Made by a program: the position numbers and the translations under genes. Below, one piece after another: positions 9,957 to 19,693 of a stretch of 64,000 nucleotides of DNA (position 1 is the stretch's first letter; each line of letters starts with the position of its first letter). The notes below the pieces were generated by a model that was given only the letters and a program-made list of their open reading frames with translations, was not told where the DNA came from and searched no databases. The DNA comes from CAVXFB01 sp963760935 (lineage in GTDB: Bacteria > Planctomycetota > Planctomycetia > Pirellulales > Thermoguttaceae), in the NCBI GenBank assembly GCA_963760935.1, contig CAVXFB010000008.1, forward strand, positions 1,178,001 to 1,242,000, written 5' to 3'.

Positions 9957-11846
9957 TCAGTGTGCGAGATAGACGAAGCCTTTCAGGCTCAAGCCAGTTA
10001 ATTCTTGTGGAGTCGCATCGATTTCGATCGCTCGCTCCGTCGTACCCGTGCAGCGGTATAGCGGCAGATCGACGCCGCACTGCTCCGGTGTGTCGACCGG
10101 CAGCGAGAAGACCAGGGCGAAGCGTGAGGCCCTCACTGCCTGCCCTTTTCCTGACCAACCTTCGGTCGGCGCCCGGAGAGGGGACTCATGGGTCGGCAAA
10201 CTCACGTAGTCGTTTTGGCCGATGCTGCGCATGTTGACTGCGCCGCGCGACACCAGCACGCGCGGTTTGCCCGGGTCAGCGACGTACAGTTCCCAGTCAA
10301 GGCGGTCGGCCGTACGTCGCCGGCGACATCGGCTGATCTTAACGTCGATGCGAGATACGTGTGTGCCGGCAGGCACATCGAAGTGTTGGGTTGCGCGTTG
10401 GCCGGGCAGGAGGCACCGCGTTTCGCTCGGATCACGGGACGGAATCAGGCGGCTAAGGTGTTGGATCGTGAGATTGGTTGCGTCAACTGCCTCGCGATAC
10501 GGTCCGAGGTGGGCGCGGCGGAGCATTTCGAGCCGGGCGGCAAAGACTTCATCTGGGGCGAAGGCGAGGTCTTCGCCATGCCGAAGGGCGAGGTCGGCCG
10601 GCGCAAGGCCGGCACGCATGTCGGCTGCCAGCGGCGTTAGCAGATGGTCGAAATAATGTGCGTAGCGGAGCCCCTTGGGCACGTTGACTACCATCAGCCC
10701 GAGCATTAAGAGGCAGAGCGTGCGCTGCAGGTGGATCTTTGCCTTCGTGCAATATAGCGTGAACTGGAAATAGAACAGGCACAACAGAGGCGCGGCCAAG
10801 GTCATGTAGCGTTCCATGAACCCGGCCCTCGGTCCTTCGAAAGCGCGGCCAACGCCGATGGCCAAGGCCAGCGAGCCGATGCCACCGAGAAAACAGAAGA
10901 GCCCTGCCGCACGAACACGTTCTTGCGGTTGATGGAGGAACACGGTGTACAGTTGCCATAGGGCGTAGCCGCAGGCGACGGCGACGAGCACGCCCGAGAC
11001 GGGCCAGATTTCTTTGGCCGCCGGACCGATGCCGCTGCTAAGGAACTGCACCGTGGTTCGCACGATCGCCCAAATGTCGGGTGGGCGGTCGTTGCACGGA
11101 TGGAAGCCGACGAAATAGAGGGCGGTCACGACGAGCGGGACGCCGCCAAGCGCAACGAGCAGCGCCCCGTCACGACGTGCGTGGGCGATGTCAGCGCGAC
11201 AGCGGATGACACCGGCAAAGGTGAGCCAACAGGCCAGCGCTGGCAGATAGGCCAGCCCATATAGGCCACAGAGGCCGAGGCCGACAAGGCAGACCGTGAC
11301 GATCAGCGCGGACGGCAGACCAATCTGCTGGCCGCAGCGGACAATCGTCATGAGAATGATGCCAACCAGGACGACGGATGTAATGAAATTGAGTTGGAAG
11401 CCCCAGACGATGTTTTCGCATTGCGCCCAATGCAGCAGCAAGAGCGGAAAGAATGCATCGTAAACACTTGTGCGACCGCGCAGGCTCCGGGCCGTAAGCA
11501 TCATGGCCGCGGCCAGTCCACCCAGAGCGATGATGTTGAAGAACGAGCCGGCGCGGAAGTCGAACGCTGTGAGCCAGCCGAGGCCGAGATAGATCAACCG
11601 GGGCAGCACCATGCGGTGTTCGTTATGCAGCGACCAGAACCACGACAGGCTCGGAGGCTCTTGCCCGGCCGCGACGGGCAGCCATGCCCATTCGTCGCCG
11701 TAGGGCATGGTGAAGGCATAGGCGGCAACAAACCAGAGTCCGGCCGTCAACATTAACGCCCAAACTGTCCAGGCGGCCAGAACTTCACGCCGGGCCGTGA
11801 CGCGCGCGGCGAGCGACGGCCCGGTGTCCTTGCCATCCCTGCTCAT
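9957..11846 (-). CDS. large polytopic membrane protein of unknown function (GT-C-like topology)
   Basis: 629 residues. The first ~410 contain roughly ten hydrophobic segments, and the last ~210 form a soluble, probably extracytoplasmic domain. After the first membrane segment comes YGDEWAW and then WSLHNEHRMVLPRL. An acidic loop followed by an HNEHR motif is common in integral-membrane glycosyltransferase-like proteins of the GT-C type, though I cannot assign a family. No sugar genes are adjacent. Start ATG at 11846 has only a weak ribosome site. Treat function as unknown. Confidence 0.7.
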   Translation of the reverse strand: MSRDGKDTGPSLAARVTARREVLAAWTVWALMLTAGLWFVAAYAFTMPYGDEWAWLPVAAGQEPPSLSWFWSLHNEHRMVLPRLIYLGLGWLTAFDFRAGSFFNIIALGGLAAAMMLTARSLRGRTSVYDAFFPLLLLHWAQCENIVWGFQLNFITSVVLVGIILMTIVRCGQQIGLPSALIVTVCLVGLGLCGLYGLAYLPALACWLTFAGVIRCRADIAHARRDGALLVALGGVPLVVTALYFVGFHPCNDRPPDIWAIVRTTVQFLSSGIGPAAKEIWPVSGVLVAVACGYALWQLYTVFLHQPQERVRAAGLFCFLGGIGSLALAIGVGRAFEGPRAGFMERYMTLAAPLLCLFYFQFTLYCTKAKIHLQRTLCLLMLGLMVVNVPKGLRYAHYFDHLLTPLAADMRAGLAPADLALRHGEDLAFAPDEVFAARLEMLRRAHLGPYREAVDATNLTIQHLSRLIPSRDPSETRCLLPGQRATQHFDVPAGTHVSRIDVKISRCRRRRTADRLDWELYVADPGKPRVLVSRGAVNMRSIGQNDYVSLPTHESPLRAPTEGWSGKGQAVRASRFALVFSLPVDTPEQCGVDLPLYRCTGTTERAIEIDATPQELTGLSLKGFVYLAH

Positions 11847-12247
11847 ACAATTTGTTCCTGCGATAATCGCGTACAGAGCCGAGCGAAACCACGAGTGATG
11901 GTCGTCTGGCAGCCGCTAGAACGGGCGCTTGCGGCGAAAACGGGCCACACGCCGCCATGGGCCACAGATCGTACGTTGCACCCCGTTTTCTCGGCGTCAC
12001 TATAGAAGCAGTTTCGCGTATCTGGGTAAAGGTCGAAACGGCAAATTTCTCGCCGGACTGGGTAGGACCCTGGAAGGGCTATCTTCTTTGATCAGCCCGA
12101 GTTATCGCTCAAGGCAGTCCTCGGCGCCGCCCTAGGCGAAAAAATCTTGCACTGGGCGACTTGCCCGCTGGCCGCGAATCATTAGCAAGGCTACCTGGCC
12201 TAGAGGGAGAAGTTGGTACATCGAACCCTGTTGAGAGGAGTAGTGCC
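11847..12247. other. intergenic, no gene recognised
   Basis: About 400 bases between a minus-strand gene and a plus-strand gene. It should contain both promoters. A GAGAGGAG ribosome site for the following gene lies just before 12248. Nothing else recognisable. Confidence 0.4.
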
Positions 12248-12639
12248 ATGCGACGTATAGTTTTGTCACTCGCGGTGATACTGGCCGTGAGTCTGCTGGC
12301 TGCCGACCAAGCGTCGGCATTTGGCCGGCACAGGCGTTGCGAACGCGAGCGTGGTTGCGGATCGTGCTGCGCAAGCAGTTGTGAGACGTCCTGCTGCCAA
12401 CCGGCGAGTTGCTGCCAGCCAGCAAGCTGTTGCGAGCCGGCAAGTTGTTGCCGTCGGACACGATGCTGTGAAAAGGTGAGCAGTTGCCAGCCGTCTTGCT
12501 GCGGTCAGGCAACTACCAGTTGTGGATGCGGCGGTGCTGCGCCGCAGCGCCAGCACAAAGCGAGCCGATGCGGGCGCCAGAAACGCCGCCAAAGGCACCC
12601 CCGCCGGGCGCGGCGCGTAGCGGCATCTACTCCGCATGA
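12248..12639 (+). CDS. small secreted cysteine-rich CC-repeat protein (frame break)
   Basis: About 130 residues after repair. Signal peptide MRRIVLSLAVILAVSLLAADQASA, then a cysteine-rich core with four consecutive 7-residue units of the form SCCxPA (residues about 50-75) and further CC pairs. The raw frame runs on into basic low-complexity sequence. After inserting one base at the GCGC of 12539-12550 the tail becomes PAQSEPMRAPETPPKAPPPG...IYSA and stops at 12637-12639, the usual Pro/Ala-rich ending of such proteins. Likely exported and disulfide-linked or metal-binding. Similar CC proteins are frequent in planctomycetes; function unknown. Confidence 0.65.
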
Positions 12640-12689
12640 ACGGCGCGGCAAGGGGCGGCGGGCGACTGCCGCCCCAACGCTTTGCGCAC

Positions 12690-12744
12690 GTAGCAGGCAC
12701 ACGCGCGGCGCCGTCACTGACGGCACGCGAAGTGTGCCTGCTAC
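12690..12744. repeat. nested palindromic repeat (REP-like)
   Basis: Outer arms GTAGCAGGCACAC and GTGTGCCTGCTAC pair perfectly, and an inner hairpin GCCGTCA-c-TGACGGC lies between them. It sits in the 116 bases between a plus-strand and a convergent minus-strand gene and could serve as a bidirectional terminator. Related half-sites (GCACGGAGTGTGTCTGCTAC near 19600 and GCACACGGAGCGTGCC near 9015) show it is a dispersed repeat. Confidence 0.7.
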
Positions 12745-12755
12745 TGCTTTCTGGC

Positions 12756-15468
12756 CTACTTCTTGGAAGCGATTGCCGCTTGGGCCGCGGCCAAACGTGC
12801 GATCGGCACCCGATACGGGCTGCAACTGACGTAGTTCAAGCCCGTGCGATAGCAGAACTCGACGCTGGCCGGGTCGCCGCCTTGCTCGCCGCAGATGCCG
12901 ATCTTCAGATCGCCGCGCGTTGCGCGCCCTTGGAAACGGCCATTTCGATCAATTGGCCGACGCCGCTCTGGTCGATCGTTTGGAACGGATCGGCTTCGAG
13001 GATGTTGTCCTGCAAGTAGTCGTTCAAGAAACCGCCGATGTCGTCGCGGCTGAACCCGAAGCTCATCTGCGTCAGGTCGTTGGTGCCGAACGAGAAGAAC
13101 TGGGCGGTCTTGGCCATCTTGTCGGCCAACAGACATGCGCGGGGAATCTCGATCATCGTGCCATAGAGGCAAGGCACGTCGACGCCCGACTGCTTTGCAA
13201 CTTCCTTCTGCACCCGGTCGAAGATGACCTTCGTGGCATCGAGCTCTCGGACGTCGCATGTGACCGGGACCATGAGTTCCGGCTTGGGCGACTTGCCGGC
13301 CTTCTTTAGTTCGGCGGCCGATTCCAAGATGGCGCGGACCTGCATTTCGGTAACTTCCGGATAGGTGATGCCGAGGCGTACGCCGCGGTGGCCCATCATC
13401 GGGTTAGTTTCGTGCAGGGCCTCGCCGCGCTTCTTAATCTCAGCCGGTTCGATGCCCAGCGACTTGGCCAGTTCCTTCTGCTTGGCCGGATCTTGCGGCA
13501 CGAACTCGTGCAACGGCGGATCCAACAGGCGGATGGTGACGGGCAGGCCGTCCATTGCTTCGAGGGTGGCCTTGATGTCGTGCTTGACGAACGGGTAGAG
13601 CTCGCACAACGCCGCCTTGCGCTCTTCGACCGACTTGCTGAGGATCATCTTCCGCAGCAGGAACAGCGGCTGGTCGGAGCCTGTGCCGTAGAACATGTGC
13701 TCGGTGCGGAACAGGCCGATGCCTTCGGCACCATAATCGCGAGCGACCTTGGCGTCTTGCGGCGTGTCGGCATTGGTGCGGACGCCGAGCGTGCGGAACT
13801 TATCCACGATCTTCATGAAGCCTTGGAAACGCGGATTTTCGGTGGCATCCATCATCTCGAGCGCTCCGGCATAGACCTTGCCCTTTGTGCCGTTGAGCGT
13901 GATGACGTCGCCATCGCCCAGCTTCGTGTTGCCCACTGTAAGGCGCTTTGCGCCGAGATCGATCTTCAGATCGCCGGCGCCGACGATGCAGCACTTACCC
14001 CAACCGCGTGCCACGAGGGCCGCGTGACTGGTCATGCCGCCGCGGGCCGTGAGGATGCCCTCGGCCGCTCGCATGCCTTCGACGTCCTCGGGATTCGTCT
14101 CTTCGCGGACGAGGATCACCGTTTCGCCGCGCTTGGCCCACGCGACGGCGTCGCTCGACGTGAACACGATTTTGCCGGACGCACCGCCCGGCCCGGCGGG
14201 CAGACCCGACAGGAAGGGCGTAGCCGACTTCTCCGAAGTCGGATTGATGATCGGATGCAGCAACTCGTCGAGCTGTGCCGGCTGCAAGCGGGTCACGGCC
14301 GTCTTCTCATCGATGAGCTTCTCGTCCAGCATGTCCATGGCCATATTCAGGGCCGCGGTGCCGGTCCGCTTGCCGTTGCGGCATTGGAGCATGTACAGCT
14401 TGAGATCCTGGATCGTAAACTCGATGTCCTGCATGTCGTGATAATGCTTCTCGAGTTTACTGCGGATGCCGTCGAGTTCCTTGTACAGGTCCGGCCACTC
14501 GGTCTGCAGCGATGGCAGGTGTTGATTCTGCGAGTTCTTTGTCTCTTCATTGAGCGGGTTGGGCGTGCGGATGCCGGCCACCACGTCTTCACCCTGGGCG
14601 TTGACGAGCCACTCGCCGTAGAACTTGTTTTCGCCGGTGGCCGGGTTGCGTGAGAAGGCAACGCCAGTGGCCGACTTGTCGCCGAGATTGCCGAACACCA
14701 TGCTTTGCACGTTGCAGGCGGTGCCCCACTCGCCCGGGATGCCTTCGATCTTGCGGTAGGAAACCGCGCGGCGGCCTTCCCAACTCTTGAACACCGCACC
14801 AATGGCGCCCCAAAGCTGCTCGTTGGGATCGTCGGGGAACGGACGGCCAAGCACCTCTTTGACCTTCTTCTTGAAGCTTTCGCAGAGCTCCTTCAGGTCG
14901 GCGGCCGTCAGATCGGTGTCCAACGTATATCCTTTCGAGCTCTTCAGCGATGCCATCAAGTGCTCGAGCTGGACGCGGATGCCTTTGCCATCGACCGGCT
15001 CGATGTCTTCGGCTTTCTCCATCACCACGTCGGAGTACATCATGATCAGGCGGCGGTAGGCGTCGTAGACGAACCGCTCATTGCCCGACTTCTTGATCAA
15101 ACCGGGGATCGTCGTCGGACAGAGGCCGACGTTAAGCACGGTTTCCATCATGCCGGGCATGGAGGCGCGGCGCCGCTGCGGCAGCTCACCAGTAGCGGCT
15201 CGTTCGGATCGCCGAACTTCATGCCCATCGCCGCTTCGGTCTTCTTCAGGGCAGCGGCGGCTTCGTCGCGGAGCGATTGCGGAAACTTTCGTCCCTCAGC
15301 GAAAAAGGCAGTGCAGAACTCGGTGCTGATAGTGAACCCGGCGGGCACAGGCAGGCCGAGCTTGGCCATTTCGGCCAGATTGGCGCCCTTGCCGCCGAGC
15401 GTGTTCTTCATCGTCGCATCGCCTTCGGTGCCCTGGGCGCCAAAGTAGTAAACGTACTTCGTGGTCAT
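12756..15468 (-). CDS. ppdK: pyruvate, phosphate dikinase (two frame breaks)
   Basis: Interconverts pyruvate + ATP + Pi and PEP + AMP + PPi. Repaired length is about 903 residues, as in the family. N-terminal ATP-grasp part begins YVYYFGAQGTEGDATMKNTLGGKGANL. The swivelling phosphohistidine is in GGMTSHAALVARGWGKCC. The C-terminal PEP/pyruvate barrel carries YGTMIEIPRACLLADKMA and FSFGTNDLTQMSFGFSRDD, and the gene ends after GICGEQGGDPASVEFC. The frame changes at about 15165-15173 (SGA-RASMPGMMETVLN after one inserted base) and at about 12915-12927 (KGRATRGDLKIGICGE); both points are GCGC-rich. GGAAG precedes the ATG at 15468. Monocistronic. Confidence 0.93.
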
Positions 15469-15745
15469 GTAGCACTTCCTTCGTGATATGTCAGAAAAAA
15501 GTTTGTGTTTATGTTGGACGGCGTTGTCTACGTGTTAGAGCAGGCAAAAATGGACGTCCCACGGAAAAACAATGGTATCGGCAGTCCCGCCGACCACCTC
15601 CAGTAAGAAACGAAACTTCAAAGTCTATCAGCGGGCAAAATGGGCGTCAAGGATCGCCAAATCGAGCGTAGAGGCTTGAAGTTCGCCTAAACGGCACGAA
15701 CGCAGGCAGGAATGGCGGGCGAGCGTGCTGGGCGACCGCCGAAAG
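15469..15745. other. intergenic between ppdK and the next minus-strand gene
   Basis: 277 bases upstream of ppdK. AT-richer than its surroundings near 15485-15520. Probably holds the ppdK promoter and the end of the upstream transcription unit. No gene or hairpin of note. Confidence 0.35.
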
Positions 15746-16696
15746 TCATACGCGCTTGAGCCAGATTTCCCGCCAGTAGAGGAAATTGGTGCGGGGGCAG
15801 TTCTGTGCACAGATGCCCTGGCAGGCCACGCCATCGAGGATCACCGTGTTGCTGAGTTCGATCATCTTGCCCGTTTCCTCGGACACTATGGACTTCACCT
15901 GCGTGGCGACGCGATAGCGGCGACCACAGTGCAGCGCCATTTCCGGCTCGAATGTCAGGCCGCGATTTCGGCTGCGGTCGTCCAGTGTCGCCTGAATTTC
16001 CATCGGGCTCTTAACCTCGACAAGCTCGCAGGGTTGAAGATTCAACTCACCGCGAAGCGTCTTCTTCTGCTCGCCCGTGATTTGGTGAAACCTCCGGCCA
16101 CGCATCAGTTGCCACACGCGGTTCGTTAGCGCCATCCACATGTAGTAGGCGAACCGTCGTAGCGTCAGCTCGCCCATGCGTATGTCGCGCAGATAGAGCT
16201 GCAACCTGCCACCGACGAGTTCCGAGGTCGCTCCGAGCAGTTCGGTAGATTGGCAGTAGAAGCGATCTCCCTTGGTGGTCGGCAATTGAGCGGCTGCTAA
16301 CCCGGCTTCAACAGTCGCTTCGCCGGACGCTATGGGGCCGCTCCCGTCGATGTCATCGATCTCGGTGGGCGTTGCCGGCCGCAGCCAGGCCTCATTCCAA
16401 AAGAACAGGCAGCCTCGCTGGCAACCGCCGTGGTGTGCGCCGTTGCAACGGAGCCCATCGAGGAACACCGTGCTGCGCATGCTGCGCAATCCGATCCCCT
16501 CGACGCACGTCTTGTCGGCGCGACGATAGACGCGAAACGTTTTGCCGCAGTATGGCACCATCTCGGGCATGAACGGCATCCCATCGAGCTTGGAATCGGC
16601 GTCGAGAGTTGCCAGGATTTCGTCGAGGCCGCGCACGGTGACAGCGTCGCCCCGCCGGAACGCTTGTGTGTTTATTAGTTGCTCCGTGGTTGCCAT
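15746..16696 (-). CDS. internally duplicated cysteine-containing protein, function unknown
   Basis: 316 residues in two homologous halves (about 12-110 and 225-316). Both follow the same plan: ILATLD / IQATLD, then GMPFMPEM / GLTFEPEM, (Y/H)CGxxxRV, a variable loop, (V/T)xLDGxxCxG, two further cysteines followed by an aromatic stretch, and W(N/R)E(A/I)WL at the end. Each half keeps three to four cysteines plus a histidine or tyrosine that could bind metal. The 115-residue linker is mostly helical (YYMWMALTNRVW). No signal peptide or membrane segment. I recognise no named family; the arrangement suggests an ancient tandem duplication. The neighbours give no pathway. Confidence 0.65.
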   Translation of the reverse strand: MATTEQLINTQAFRRGDAVTVRGLDEILATLDADSKLDGMPFMPEMVPYCGKTFRVYRRADKTCVEGIGLRSMRSTVFLDGLRCNGAHHGGCQRGCLFFWNEAWLRPATPTEIDDIDGSGPIASGEATVEAGLAAAQLPTTKGDRFYCQSTELLGATSELVGGRLQLYLRDIRMGELTLRRFAYYMWMALTNRVWQLMRGRRFHQITGEQKKTLRGELNLQPCELVEVKSPMEIQATLDDRSRNRGLTFEPEMALHCGRRYRVATQVKSIVSEETGKMIELSNTVILDGVACQGICAQNCPRTNFLYWREIWLKRV

Positions 16697-16813
16697 CGCT
16701 TATGTTCCCCAGAAACCCAAGATGTCACGACGGTTGCCGTTACGCGACAATTATAGCTCAGCCGGTGAATCAGGGGCGGGGAAAGCAAACGCCGGCAGTA
16801 TGCGGATTTTGCG

Positions 16814-18276
16814 TTACCGTGCCGGTTCTACCACTCGGACGGCATTTCTCTCTTCACCGCTTAGATGGAGTCGCACCGGTCCGCGATAACCGGCGACGGC
16901 GGCGGCGAATTCCCGCGGCGTGCGGACGGGCGTGTTACCGACGTAGGAGATCAGCGTCCCGCGGCGAAGGCCCGCTACCCATGTCGGCGAGCCCTCGGCA
17001 ACGTCGATCACTGCGACGGCGTCGTCGACAAACGCCCCGCTGCCTCGGGCGTGGCCCTCGCCATCGGCGAGCGCTGTTGGATAGTCGACTCGCAATCCGC
17101 GCCACGACGGATCGGCAACGGTTACGATCTTCTTGCCGTGGACCGCGTACTTCGTGAGCGTCACGGGGATGACGCGGCGACTGGCCCCGCGCAGCACGCT
17201 GAGCCGTGTGACCGCTTCGGCCGGCAGCTTGCCTACGTTAAGCACCAGCCCGTCGGCGTCGTAGATCGGTGTGTTGTCGACCGCGGTGATGATGTCGCCG
17301 ACCTTGAGCCCATAGCGCGCGGCGGGCGTGCCTGGCACCACTTGACCGACGCGCATCCCTTGCAGGCCGGCACGAACTTCCTGCTGCCGCAGATTCGCCG
17401 GCTGGATGCCGAGGAATCCATATTCCACCTCGCGCCCTTGCATGAGCGTGTCGACGGCGCGGCGGAACGTTGCATCGACGGGGATGGCGTATGCGCCCGC
17501 CGCTTCATAGCCGGCCATGGTCGACAACACGACGCTCAGGCCGATCATTTCACCGCGCAGGTTCAACAACGGTCCGCCGCTCACGCCGCGGTGCAGCTTG
17601 GCGTCGGTTTGGATCAGCGTGCCGTAATGATGGAGCGTGGGCCGCCCCGTGGGATCGGATTCACTAGGCGTGGCGGGCGCCTTGCGACCAAGATTCGAGA
17701 TGATGCCCCAGGCCGCGCTGGCTTGTCCATCGCGGGCGATGGCGTACGGATTGCCAAGGCTGATGGCGATTTGCCCCTTTTTCAGCGTGGCGGCATTGCC
17801 CAGCGTGATCGGCGTCAAGTCGACGGCGTCAATGCTCAGCACGGCCAGCGCGCTCCGCGGATCGGCCGCTTTGACTGTGGCTTTATAAGTTCTATGCTCG
17901 GCCGTTGTCACATAGTAGTCGCTCTCGTCGTCCACGACGTTGTACGCCGTCAAGATTAGCCCGCGTGGATCGATCACGACGCCGGTGCCATACTCGTTGG
18001 GAACAAAGTCAGGATCGGTTGGCTGCGGAGGCATCTGCGGCGTAGGGCGGCGTCCGAACGGATCGGGCCGGAACTCCAATTGAAACGTTTCGCCCGGTGG
18101 TTCCTTGCGTACGCGAGCAATGGCAACCACCGATTTCTCGCTACGCGCGATCACGTCGACCATCGCGCGTTCCATCGCCGCCGCGACCGCCATGCCGGAT
18201 GACGGGTCTTGGCGCAGAGCGGCGCCGCGAATCCCGCGCACAAAACCAGCATGGCTATAAGGGTTGATCGACTCAC
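16814..18276 (-). CDS. HtrA/DegP-like trypsin-PDZ protein with a lost catalytic triad (frame break after the signal peptide)
   Basis: About 487 residues after repair. GTG at 18276 opens a signal peptide (SRSTLIAMLVLCAGFAAPLCA) that joins QDPSSGMAVA by one inserted base at the GCGC of 18212-18215. A trypsin-like domain (residues about 80-280) is followed by two PDZ-like domains (GMRVGQVVPGTPAARYGLKVGD; VAEGSPTWVAGLRRG). Compared with the active HtrA at 59884, the catalytic His is Asn (LTAYNVVD, codon 17939-17941), the Asp is Ala (RSALAVLSI, codon 17849-17851), and the Ser remains in GVSGGPLL. It is therefore probably not a protease but an exported peptide-binding or scaffold protein. Unlike the frame break, these substitutions are not explained by indel errors. 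Confidence 0.8.
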
Positions 18277-18617
18277 AGTTCCGCGCCGCCAATGGGCTAT
18301 TTTCGAGTTCTCGCAGTTGAGCCCTTATCTTCGAGAGCAGACTTCAACCTACTCCGACCAGTTACGTCCGTCAATCGGCAGTCGACGTCTGACTTGATGA
18401 AGACGCTGACGGCATTCCTGCGGAGGGGGCAATGCCCAAGCAGCAACTCTGCCCCGTCCGCCGATATGCCCGCCGGCGAAATTCTAGGCAGACAGCGCAT
18501 CGGAGTGGAATCTGGGCGAACGATTGAGAATGCAGGGTCGCAGTCGGTTCTCGGGACGTGCCGTCGGCAAGAACGAAGACGCGCGATTGCGTAACGACCA
18601 GGTTACGCAATCTGTCT
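18277..18617. other. intergenic, no gene recognised
   Basis: About 340 bases between two minus-strand genes. Only short open frames without motifs. Presumably contains the promoter of the HtrA-like gene. Confidence 0.35.
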
Positions 18618-19490
18618 TCATCCCTTCAGCTTCTTGACCACGGCACGGATGAAGTCGGGCGTGGTGCCGCAACAGCCGCCGATAAATGCGGCGCCGGCTT
18701 CGAGAAGCGCGGGCACGTAGGCGGCGAACTCTTCGGGCGTTTGACGGTAGACAGTCTTGCCTTCGATCATCTCGGGCAGGCCGGCGTTGGCTTTGATCCA
18801 GATGGGTTGATCGGTGACGGCGCGGAGGCGGGTGCAGATCTCGACCATGCCGGCGATGCCGTGTCCACAGTTGGCGCCGACCACATCGGTGCCGGCGGCG
18901 GCCAACTGTCCTGCGCCATGTTCGGGTGTGGCGCCCATCATGGTGCGATCCTTGTTGACGCCCGAGTCGAACGTCATGCAGGCCACGACCGGCAGGCCGG
19001 TTTCGTGTGCGGCGGCCGCGGCCAGACTGGCTTCGAGCGGATCGGACATGGTTTCGATGACGATGCCGTCGGCGCCGGCAGCGGCGATGGCCGTGGCCTG
19101 TTCGACGAAGGCAGCCTTCAATTCGTCCTCGCTTACCTGGCCCATCATCAGCATGACGCCGCTGGGCCCGATGGACGCGAAGACGAGCGCGCGGCCGTTG
19201 CTGGCGCGGCGAGAAATGTCGACCCCGGCCCGATTTACTTCGGCCACCTTGTCAGCAAGGCCATGTCGGGCGAGGATAAAGCGGTTCGCCCCAAAGGTGT
19301 TGGTCAGAATGATCTGGCTGCCCGCGTCGACGTACGCCCGGGCCACGGCCTCGACCTTTTCGGGCTCGGTGAGGTTCCAGGCGTCGGGGCAGGCCCCCAG
19401 CGGCAGCCCTCGGTGTTGAAGCTGTGTCCCCCACGCCCCGTCGGTCACAACAGGGCCTGCGGCCGTGAGTCTGGCGATTGTCGGATGCAT
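18618..19490 (-). CDS. homocysteine S-methyltransferase domain protein
   Basis: 290 residues from MHPTIARLTAAGPVVTDG. The Hcy-binding barrel motifs are GAWGTQLQHRG, LTNTFGANRF, GANCGHG (zinc Cys) and GGCCGTTPDFI (two zinc Cys) near the C-terminus. It transfers a methyl group to homocysteine, making methionine. It is the length of a single barrel module, as in the N-terminal part of MetH or in MmuM/BHMT. The extended in-frame ATG at 19709 is rejected because the domain begins at 19490. It is divergent from metE and lies 12 kb from separate pterin-binding and corrinoid genes, which suggests it may be one part of a split MetH; a betaine or S-methylmethionine donor is the alternative. Confidence 0.85.
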   Translation of the reverse strand: MHPTIARLTAAGPVVTDGAWGTQLQHRGLPLGACPDAWNLTEPEKVEAVARAYVDAGSQIILTNTFGANRFILARHGLADKVAEVNRAGVDISRRASNGRALVFASIGPSGVMLMMGQVSEDELKAAFVEQATAIAAAGADGIVIETMSDPLEASLAAAAAHETGLPVVACMTFDSGVNKDRTMMGATPEHGAGQLAAAGTDVVGANCGHGIAGMVEICTRLRAVTDQPIWIKANAGLPEMIEGKTVYRQTPEEFAAYVPALLEAGAAFIGGCCGTTPDFIRAVVKKLKG

Positions 19491-19629
19491 AATGTCTCTC
19501 CATGAATACAATAGGAGCCTTATTGTAGAGAAACGATCACGAATGCGGAATACGGACGAGTGTGGTGCCTCCAGAACCCTCGCTACCGACTCGGTGATGG
19601 CGCACGGAGTGTGTCTGCTACAGGTTCGC

Positions 19630-19657
19630 TTGACAAATTGGGACAATTGCGTACGAT
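19630..19657 (+). promoter_or_regulatory. candidate sigma70-type promoter of metE
   Basis: TTGACA (19630-19635), a 16-base spacer and TACGAT (19652-19657), 36 bases before the metE ATG. No B12-box or SAM-riboswitch core is visible in the leader. Confidence 0.45.
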
Positions 19658-19693
19658 TCGGTACCTTTTTACTTGACAAGGGGAATCTACCGC

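Noticed and set aside
13388..14653. Long plus-strand open frame opposite ppdK (421 codons)
   Set aside because: It is a shadow of ppdK caused by high GC; it has no motif, and the minus strand carries an unmistakable enzyme.
19500..19693. A cobalamin or SAM riboswitch in the metE leader
   Set aside because: No B12-box core or SAM-I motif is visible; only a simple promoter and a half REP repeat.
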